Source of the DNA: Alphaproteobacteria bacterium
GTDB taxonomy: Bacteria; Pseudomonadota; Alphaproteobacteria; Rickettsiales; JAIXRX01
Assembly (NCBI GenBank): GCA_027485005.1
Contig: JAIXRX010000041.1
Span: 1-5,970 of the forward strand
Length of the DNA stretch: 5,970 bases
Direction of reading: 5' to 3'
How positions within the stretch are numbered: the first letter of the stretch is position 1; each line of letters begins with the position of its first letter. Positions 1 to 4,570 of this stretch are shown one piece after another. Under the pieces are notes generated by a model. It saw nothing but the letters and a program-made list of their open reading frames with translations. It was not told where the DNA came from and searched no databases. Position numbers and translations under genes: made by a program.

Positions 1-506
1 ATGGGGATATTCACAAAGCCGAGCAGCGCCACAATCGCGGCAATCTTGCGCTCGCGTTCGCGCTCGCCAAACTGGCCTTCTACCGCCATATAGCCAAAAT
101 ACAAAAACAGCAGAATCAGCATCGAGGTTAAGCGCGCGTCCCACGCCCACCAAGTGCCCCACATGGGTTTGCCCCACAGCGCTCCCGTAATCAGCGTCAG
201 CGCGGTGAATGCAGCGCCTAAAGGGGCGGCCGCTTGCGCAATACTATCCGCCAGATGGTGCTTCCACACCAGAAAAATCAAGCTGCACAGGGCCATGAGC
301 GTGTAAGCGCCCATGCCAAGATACGCCGCTGGCACATGGACATACATAATCCGCACCGTGTCGCCTTGCTGATAGTCGGCGGGGGAAACGAATAACGCCA
401 GATAAAACCCCACCGCCAGCGTGAGCGCGGCCAAGCCCCCCAGCCACGGGCGAATACTTTCGGCCAAGGATTGAAAACGATGTGGATTTGCAAAGCGATG
501 AAACAT
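1..506 (-). CDS. ccmC: Heme exporter / heme-handling membrane protein CcmC, N-terminal part (cut by window start)
   Basis: CcmC is an inner-membrane protein of System I cytochrome c maturation; it presents heme at the periplasmic face and loads it onto CcmE with CcmD. The frame read from ATG at 506-504 gives 168 residues before the edge; the family is about 240 long, so roughly the last third is missing. Seen: an N-terminal stretch typical of CcmC (MFHRFANPHRF), a membrane segment at about residues 21-41, the periplasmic heme-ligand histidine in VRIMYVHVPA (His57, matching His60 of E. coli), a second membrane segment about 60-81, the tryptophan-rich WWD motif WGTWWAWDARLTS at 116-128, a further segment 129-142, a charged Arg/Glu loop at 148-154, and the family sequence GFVNIP at the cut. 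The second heme-ligand His lies beyond the window. No good ribosome-binding site precedes the ATG, but the start fits the family. ccmA/ccmB do not precede it; mazG diverges instead, so ccmC probably opens its own transcript. Identity is secure. Confidence 0.96.
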   Translation of the reverse strand, partial: MFHRFANPHRFQSLAESIRPWLGGLAALTLAVGFYLALFVSPADYQQGDTVRIMYVHVPAAYLGMGAYTLMALCSLIFLVWKHHLADSIAQAAAPLGAAFTALTLITGALWGKPMWGTWWAWDARLTSMLILLFLYFGYMAVEGQFGERERERKIAAIVALLGFVNIP

Positions 507-543
507 ATAGATGAAATATCTACACCTATTTTCTGGTTTTTCT

Positions 544-1350
544 ATGACAAAAACTTCTCCCCTTCCGCAGATGCAGCGCTTGCTGGACATTATGGCGCGC
601 CTGCGTGACCCTGAGCTTGGCTGCCCGTGGGATAAAGAGCAGGATTTTAAGAGCATCGCGCCTTATACGATCGAGGAGGCCTATGAGGTGGTGGATGCGA
701 TTGAGCGCGGCGATATGCGCGATTTGCGCGAAGAACTGGGCGACTTGTTGCTGCAAACTGTGTTTCACTCGCAAATGGCTGCCGAGCAAGGGGCGTTTAG
801 CTTTGAAGATATTGCCCAAGCGATTTGCGACAAGCTGGTGCGCCGCCACCCGCATGTGTTTGAAGGTGTGCAATATGAAACGGTGGAAGCACAAAAAGCC
901 GCATGGGCAGCCATGAAAGCCGAGGAGCGCGCCGCCAAAGGCAAACCCGAACAACCGCTTTCGGCGCTGGATGATATTCCAAACGCCCTACCCGCCTTGC
1001 TGCGCGCGCAGAAACTGCATGAGCGCGCCACACGCGCGGGGTTTGATTGGAAAGACAACGACGAGGTGCTGGCTAAACTGCAAGAAGAAATTGGCGAACT
1101 GCGCGAGGCCTTGCAAGGTAAAGACACGGCGCATCAACGCGAAGAGCTGGGCGATGTGTTGTTTTGCGTGGCGGCACTGGCGCACAAAATGGATGTGGTG
1201 GCGGAGGATGCGCTGCGCAGCGCCAACAATAAATTCACCCGCCGCTTTCGGCATGTCGAGCATTTGTTGAAAGAGCAGCAACAAACCTTCTCCGATGTTT
1301 CACGTGAAACATTGGAAGATTATTGGATAAAGGCCAAACAGCATGACTAA
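544..1350 (+). CDS. mazG: Nucleoside triphosphate pyrophosphohydrolase MazG
   Basis: MazG hydrolyses (d)NTPs to the monophosphate and pyrophosphate, cleaning the nucleotide pool and, in some bacteria, lowering ppGpp-linked stress signals. From ATG 544 the protein has 268 residues, close to the 263 of E. coli MazG. It is a tandem two-domain MazG. The first metal-binding helix pair is EEAYE (44-48) and REELGD (62-67); the HPHVF signature is at 102-106. The second pair is QEEIGELREA (180-189) and REELGD (199-204). The opening MQRLLDIMARLRDPELGCPWDKEQ is characteristic. An upstream in-frame ATG at 511 would add 11 residues but lies only 4 bp from the divergent ccmC start; ATG 571 is also possible because E. 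coli MazG begins near there. None has a clear ribosome-binding site, so 544 is a compromise. The 3' end overlaps the dehydrogenase gene by 8 bp. A parS site is embedded in the frame and encodes VSRET (252-256). Function is secure, the exact start is not. Confidence 0.95.
   Translation: MTKTSPLPQMQRLLDIMARLRDPELGCPWDKEQDFKSIAPYTIEEAYEVVDAIERGDMRDLREELGDLLLQTVFHSQMAAEQGAFSFEDIAQAICDKLVRRHPHVFEGVQYETVEAQKAAWAAMKAEERAAKGKPEQPLSALDDIPNALPALLRAQKLHERATRAGFDWKDNDEVLAKLQEEIGELREALQGKDTAHQREELGDVLFCVAALAHKMDVVAEDALRSANNKFTRRFRHVEHLLKEQQQTFSDVSRETLEDYWIKAKQHD
1295..1312. promoter_or_regulatory. parS: parS centromere site 1 (ParB binding), inside mazG
   Basis: The 16-bp core TGTTTCACGTGAAACA at 1296-1311 is an exact fit to the conserved bacterial chromosomal parS consensus TGTTNCACGTGNAACA. 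With the flanking A and T it is a perfect 18-bp palindrome. ParB loads here, spreads along the DNA and acts with ParA to segregate the origin region. The site is within the mazG reading frame, near its end, and is read as the codons for Val-Ser-Arg-Glu-Thr, so the protein sequence there is constrained by the DNA site. ParB binding is inferred from the sequence match only. Confidence 0.92.
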
Positions 1351-2092
1351 AACAACTCTGATTACTGGCGCAAGCTCTGGCTTTGGCAAAGCCATGGCAG
1401 AAGCGCTTGCACCACACGGCCACCGTCTGATTCTTGCAGGGCGCCGCACCGATCGTTTGCAAGCATTGGCAGATAGTTTAGAAACTCACTGTCACGTCTT
1501 GACGCTGGATGTGCGCGACAGCGAGGCAGTGGGCCATGCGCTGGGGACTTTACCCACCGAGTTTGCGGACGTGGATGTGCTCATCAATAATGCAGGCCTT
1601 GCGCTCGGCACCCTACCCGCCCAAAGCGCCGAATTGGACGACTGGGAACAGATGGTGGACACCAACATTAAAGGCCTGATGTATTGCACCCGCGCGATAT
1701 TACCCGGCATGGTCACGCGCAATCGTGGTCATATTATCAATATTGGCTCGATTGCAGCGCATTACCCGTATATGGGTGGCAATGCTTATGGCGCCACCAA
1801 AGCTTTTGTTGCGCAGTTTTCCAAAAATCTACGCACCGATCTACTGGGCAAGCATATCCGCGTAACATGCATTGAACCCGGCATGGCGGAAACCGAATTC
1901 TCACTGGTACGCTTTCATGGCGACGACGCCAAAGCCAGAGCTGTCTATCAAGGTATTCAGCCACTAAGCGCTGAAGATGTGGCGCAGGCCGTGCTGTGGG
2001 CGCTTCAGCAACCCGCACATGTGAATATCAATCACATCGAACTCATGCCCACCATGCAAGCCGCGGGGGGCGTTGCGGCGCATCGCGAATAA
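1343..2092 (+). CDS. ydfG: NADP-dependent 3-hydroxy acid dehydrogenase, YdfG-type short-chain dehydrogenase/reductase
   Basis: A 249-residue cytoplasmic classical SDR. YdfG oxidises L-allo-threonine, serine and small 3-hydroxy acids such as 3-hydroxypropionate using NADP+, and also acts on malonic semialdehyde in the reverse direction. Seen: the Rossmann glycine motif TGASSGFG (8-15), the basic pair GRR (33-35) expected for NADP rather than NAD, LDVR (55-58), NNAG (82-85) followed by LALG as in E. coli YdfG, the catalytic tetrad Asn108, Ser136, Tyr149 and Lys153 (YGATK), EPGMAETEFS (178-187), and the C-terminal PAHVNINHIELMP (224-236) very close to YdfG. Length matches the family (248 in E. 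coli). The start ATG lies inside the last codons of mazG (8-bp overlap) with AAAGG about 9 nt upstream, so translation is probably coupled and the two form one operon. A parS palindrome follows the stop codon. The physiological substrate here is not shown by sequence. Confidence 0.94.
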   Translation: MTKTTLITGASSGFGKAMAEALAPHGHRLILAGRRTDRLQALADSLETHCHVLTLDVRDSEAVGHALGTLPTEFADVDVLINNAGLALGTLPAQSAELDDWEQMVDTNIKGLMYCTRAILPGMVTRNRGHIINIGSIAAHYPYMGGNAYGATKAFVAQFSKNLRTDLLGKHIRVTCIEPGMAETEFSLVRFHGDDAKARAVYQGIQPLSAEDVAQAVLWALQQPAHVNINHIELMPTMQAAGGVAAHRE

Positions 2093-2101
2093 TTTTAGTT
2101 G

Positions 2102-2125
2102 AAAATGTTTCACGTGAAACATTTT
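2102..2125. promoter_or_regulatory. parS: parS centromere site 2, core of a 24-bp perfect palindrome between convergent genes
   Basis: The same 16-bp parS core as site 1 (TGTTTCACGTGAAACA) occurs at 2106-2121, exactly 810 bp downstream. Here the symmetry extends to 24 bp because AAA and TTT flank the 18-bp palindrome on either side. It occupies most of the 56-bp gap between the dehydrogenase stop and the stop of the convergent minus-strand gene. In RNA the same sequence could fold as a 10-bp stem with an ACGU loop ending in U residues on both strands, so a secondary role as a weak bidirectional terminator is possible; that is inference, and the stem is A/U-rich. Confidence 0.93.
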
Positions 2126-2148
2126 ATATATACAGAAAAGTGCATAAA

Positions 2149-2781
2149 TTATTGAGGTGAAAGCGGCATTTCTGCATTAACCCCTTCCACCATACCAATT
2201 TGTGGCGCACGATTTGGCCGTACTTTTTGCTGCCAATAGCCTGCAGGCTTATCGGTCGGGTCATGATAAATTTCCACACCATGGTCTTGTGCTGGCGCAG
2301 CATGGGATTTGTGGGGTTGTTGGTTCAATGCCTGTTGCTGGCGGGCTAGATCGGCTTGAATATCTTTAGTTTCTGCTACGGCCTGTGTACGTGAAACTTC
2401 TTGAGAACGAACTGGCACGCCCCGCGCTTGCTCCGCTTCCTCGCCGTCGCGTGCTTTCCCCAGCTTACTAAAACCGCCCCGTACCAGCCCTATAGCACCG
2501 GCGGCCACAAACCCAAGCACCGCTGCCACCGCCGCACCTGCAAGCGCTGTGCCCAGCATACCCGCCAGAGAAACCCCTACAAAACCTAGAGAAGCTGCAT
2601 GCCACAACCCTCCTAGTACCAAACCCGCTAATGCAAATTGCACCGCCCCGCCCAGCGCACCACCAAGCGATCGACGACCTATATTTTCAGGCTCAATCGT
2701 TGGCGAATCAGCAGGGCTCTGCTCAGGGGCATCCTTGGCAGTATCCGTGCGTGATGATGGTGGTTTTGGACGTTTTTCCAT
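2149..2781 (-). CDS. Unrecognised membrane-associated protein with a Gly/Ala-rich hydrophobic core
   Basis: I do not recognise this 210-residue protein. The start ATG (2781-2779) has GGAGAG at 2790-2785 at suitable spacing, which supports it as a real gene. Seen: a polar, proline-rich N-terminus (about 1-37, with RPKPPSSR and repeated Asp/Glu/Pro) and a hydrophobic region from about 39 to 100 that could form two or three membrane helices. That region is unusually rich in Gly and Ala with many GxxxG-like spacings (GGALGGAVQFALAG, GMLGTALAGAA, GFVAAGAIG), resembling glycine-zipper proteins. A charged stretch (101-145) and a Gln-rich piece (RQQQALNQQ, 147-155) follow, then a polar tail with EIYHDPTDKPAGYWQQKVRP (170-189). 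There is no clear cleavable signal peptide. It is convergent with the dehydrogenase gene and divergent from the curlin genes, sharing their 199-bp control region. A link to the curlin proteins is possible but unproven. A coding gene is likely; function unknown. Confidence 0.75.
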   Translation of the reverse strand: MEKRPKPPSSRTDTAKDAPEQSPADSPTIEPENIGRRSLGGALGGAVQFALAGLVLGGLWHAASLGFVGVSLAGMLGTALAGAAVAAVLGFVAAGAIGLVRGGFSKLGKARDGEEAEQARGVPVRSQEVSRTQAVAETKDIQADLARQQQALNQQPHKSHAAPAQDHGVEIYHDPTDKPAGYWQQKVRPNRAPQIGMVEGVNAEMPLSPQ

Positions 2782-2891
2782 TCACTCTCCAAAGGTTTAT
2801 GATTTTATTCTACGCCCCAAAGGTTACCAAATGATGACAAGCCAATAATTTTTACTCAAAACCCTACAAATTAAGACACCGTCACAAAAGA

Positions 2892-2906
2892 TTAACAAGT
2901 TATTAA
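2892..2906. promoter_or_regulatory. Candidate CtrA-type site, exact TTAA-N7-TTAA
   Basis: TTAACAAGTTATTAA matches the full-site consensus of the alphaproteobacterial cell-cycle regulator CtrA (TTAA, seven bases, TTAA). It lies 75 bp upstream of the first curlin-repeat start codon, in the region shared with the divergent minus-strand gene. A second copy beginning with the same TTAACAA starts 37 bp further on (2929-2943, TTAA-N7-TAAA, one mismatch in eight). The region is A/T-rich, so a chance match is possible; the binding protein is inferred only from the motif and the supposed lineage. Confidence 0.45.
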
Positions 2907-2913
2907 TGGACTT

Positions 2914-2943
2914 TTTACAGTCAAAGTGTTAACAAACTGTAAA
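2914..2943 (+). promoter_or_regulatory. Candidate promoter for the curlin-repeat genes, overlapping an 8-bp inverted repeat
   Basis: A -35-like TTTACA (2914-2919, 5 of 6 to TTGACA) and a -10-like TGTAAA (2938-2943, 4 of 6 to TATAAT) are 18 bp apart. A transcript would begin near 2950, leaving a leader of about 30 nt that contains the ribosome-binding site GGAG at 2970-2973. The two boxes belong to an inverted repeat, TTTACAGT (2914-2921) and ACTGTAAA (2936-2943), spaced by 14 bp, which could be an operator for a dimeric regulator. The near-match CtrA-type site at 2929-2943 covers the -10 box. Other -35/-10 pairings with TTAACA are conceivable, so the exact promoter is uncertain. Confidence 0.4.
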
Positions 2944-2980
2944 TTTTTCAGTCTTTACACCAACAAAACGGAGTCAACCA

Positions 2981-4507
2981 ATGAAACAGCTACTCACCAC
3001 GACCTTACTTTTCAGCACGTTGATGAGTTTCAACGCTTTTGCCGGTAGCAATAACGAAATCGACCTGGAACTCATTGGTGATGACTTAAAGCCAAGCATT
3101 ACCCAAGATGGCAGCTACAATAAAGCAACGATGAAGCTGAAGAATACTAAAGATGACATGAAGATTATACAAAATGGCAACAACAACGAAGCTTCAATGC
3201 AGCTTAATACAGGTGTTGAGTTCAGTGACTTTTCTGGCGCAGCGCACGGTGCTGTAACAATCAATCAGACAGGGGATGGCAATAAAGCAAAACTGACTGA
3301 TGGCGGCGGAACCATTAGTAAATTGGGTTTTGTCCCAGATTTGCGCTATTTTGGCAAGCAAACCGTGACCCAAGAAGGAAATGGAAACACGCTGGAAGCA
3401 AGTATTGCATCTCCCTTTGTGCTTGGTCAAACCGAGCGCGCAGGCGGCAATGAATATATTCAAATTGGGAATGCCAATAGCTTAAAAATTACTAACGCTG
3501 GCCAAGCCCAAAATCCAATGTCTGGGGGGTGGCCAAAGGGTAGCCGAGTCTACAGCCAGATTGGTGATGGCAATACGGCACAATTCGATTCAACCGTTTT
3601 ACTTGGGCATCAACAAGTTTTAGATGGCAAAGGTTTTAGCCAGGAGGGTAATGGAAATACTGCAATCATTACTGGTGCAGCTAACTCAATTCGTCAGAAA
3701 GGTAATGCCAATCAAATCGTTTCTTCAGCACAAAGCGATCGCTTATTTGGTCCAGTGACATATAGCCAAGAAGGTGATTTCAATTCTATTGGCGGTCAGC
3801 ATATTGGTAGCATGACACAAGGTGGTACAGCCATTACACAAACAGGTGATGGCAACCGCTCCACTGGAAATCTGGATAACGCGAGCGTTGCCCAGCTCGG
3901 TGATAACAATATTAATAGCGCTAACCTTAAATCAATTGCTTTGACGCAGCTTGGCCAGTCAAACATTACGAGCGGCACCTTGAATGGTGGTTATTTGTCA
4001 CGTGAAATTAAGGTGACGCAAGATGGTTACCGTAACTCTGCAAACTTTAATGGTAGTTTTGGGGCGGATTTAAACCGCGAGGTAAAATTTAGCAGTTTAA
4101 GCCAAAAAGGTGAACGCAACGATTATGAGATGTCTGTGAATGGTTCTAATAACGTTACGGTCACTTCTCAAGAGGGTATAAACAACGGAGCTTCTCAGCA
4201 GATTTCTGGTAATAACAACTTGCTTCAAATTTCCCAAATTGGAGATAATAACGCAGCTATTCAACGTGTAGAAGGCAATTTAAATGAATTGAGTATCCTA
4301 CAAAATGGATTTGGCAACCATGCTACTCAAGCCTTTAAAGGTGATAGCAACAAGTCCACTATCTCTCAAACGGGTGCTAATCATACTGCTGCTTTTAATA
4401 TTACGGGTAGCAACAATAACCTCAACGTGACCCAAGAAGGGGTTGGCCAAAAATTCAGCCTGACCCGTGTTGGCAGCGGCATGAACCTCAATATCACACA
4501 GAAATAA
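2981..4507 (+). CDS. Large secreted curlin-repeat protein (CsgA/CsgB-like functional amyloid family), paralogue 1
   Basis: A complete 508-residue extracellular protein of the curlin-repeat family, whose members polymerise into amyloid fibres for adhesion and biofilm. The start has GGAG 7 nt upstream. A Sec signal peptide (1-21, ending AFA before GSNN) is clear. The mature part is Asn/Gln/Gly/Ser-rich and has no cysteine. I count 19 curlin motifs: 17 fit QxGxxN exactly, and the last two end in His (QTGANH) and Gln (QEGVGQ). Their Gln residues are at 42, 64, 96, 131, 161, 193, 221, 239, 263, 287, 305, 323, 347, 375, 397, 419, 441, 463 and 485. From 375 on the step is exactly 22, with a weaker GxxN arc midway, the classical curlin rung; the middle is irregular (18-35). 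E. coli CsgA has five repeats in about 150 residues, so this is far longer. No csgG, csgE or csgF is in view. A terminator and a close paralogue follow. Family is secure; fibre formation and partners are inferred. Confidence 0.93.
   Translation: MKQLLTTTLLFSTLMSFNAFAGSNNEIDLELIGDDLKPSITQDGSYNKATMKLKNTKDDMKIIQNGNNNEASMQLNTGVEFSDFSGAAHGAVTINQTGDGNKAKLTDGGGTISKLGFVPDLRYFGKQTVTQEGNGNTLEASIASPFVLGQTERAGGNEYIQIGNANSLKITNAGQAQNPMSGGWPKGSRVYSQIGDGNTAQFDSTVLLGHQQVLDGKGFSQEGNGNTAIITGAANSIRQKGNANQIVSSAQSDRLFGPVTYSQEGDFNSIGGQHIGSMTQGGTAITQTGDGNRSTGNLDNASVAQLGDNNINSANLKSIALTQLGQSNITSGTLNGGYLSREIKVTQDGYRNSANFNGSFGADLNREVKFSSLSQKGERNDYEMSVNGSNNVTVTSQEGINNGASQQISGNNNLLQISQIGDNNAAIQRVEGNLNELSILQNGFGNHATQAFKGDSNKSTISQTGANHTAAFNITGSNNNLNVTQEGVGQKFSLTRVGSGMNLNITQK
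3104..4504 (+). repeat. Array of 19 curlin motifs in paralogue 1
   Basis: Protein-level repeat QxGxxN and flanking beta-strand residues, from residue 42 to the terminal NITQK. It has three zones: an N-terminal pair 22 residues apart, a middle zone with 18-35-residue steps, and a strictly 22-residue-periodic C-terminal zone starting at 4103. In the last zone an 11-residue half-step is visible: each Q-type arc is followed by an arc with a hydrophobic residue in the Gln position (for example ISGNNN at 408-413, FKGDSN at 452-457). DNA copies are diverged, so this is not a nucleotide tandem repeat. Confidence 0.9.
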
Positions 4508-4517
4508 TTTAAAACGC

Positions 4518-4547
4518 GCTCGGCAGGAAACTGCCGAGCTTTTCTTC
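4518..4547 (+). terminator. Intrinsic terminator between the two curlin-repeat genes
   Basis: A 9-bp perfect stem GCTCGGCAG / CTGCCGAGC (4518-4526 and 4531-4539) closes a GAAA tetraloop (4527-4530) and is followed by TTTTCTTC. It begins 10 bp after the stop codon of paralogue 1. The G/C-rich stem, stable GNRA loop and T-run make it a convincing factor-independent terminator. No convincing promoter is seen between it and the next start codon, which suggests that paralogue 2 is expressed by read-through at a lower level, or that the hairpin protects the 3' end of a processed transcript. Confidence 0.88.
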
Positions 4548-4570
4548 ATATAAAATCTAAGGATTAGCAC

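Noticed and set aside
526..954. Long minus-strand open frames across mazG (and several others between 765 and 1462)
   Set aside because: They are antisense shadows of a well-identified gene, with no family features and compositions typical of reversed coding sequence.
2139..2147. DnaA-box-like TTATGCACT on the minus strand next to parS site 2
   Set aside because: It fits the box at 8 of 9 positions but stands alone; an origin would need a cluster of boxes and an A/T-rich unwinding region, which I do not see.
2384..2399. Half parS-like ACGTGAAAC in the minus-strand hypothetical gene
   Set aside because: Only one half-site agrees; the other half mismatches at five of six positions.
2789..2825. 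Direct repeat CCAAAGGTT at 2789-2797 and 2817-2825
   Set aside because: Nine bases twice within 40 bp, with no symmetry or known function; one copy overlaps the ribosome-binding site of the minus-strand gene. Probably chance.
2401..2848. Plus-strand open frames opposite the hypothetical gene
   Set aside because: They overlap each other and the minus-strand gene, have Pro/Arg/His-rich shadow-like compositions and lack convincing ribosome-binding sites; the minus-strand frame has GGAGAG at the right distance.
2971..2975. GANTC (GAGTC) methylation site over the ribosome-binding region of curlin gene 1
   Set aside because: A single five-base degenerate motif is expected about once in 256 bp, so it carries little weight.
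3994..4009. parS-like sequence TTTGTCACGTGAAATT inside curlin gene 1
   Set aside because: It matches 12 of 16 positions and lacks the outer symmetric bases; the central CACGTG with GAAA is explained by codons for Ser-Arg-Glu. Too weak to call beside two exact sites.
4548..4556. TATAAA-like -10 box between the terminator and curlin gene 2
   Set aside because: A start from it would fall on the ribosome-binding site, and the -35 position would lie inside the terminator hairpin with no match.
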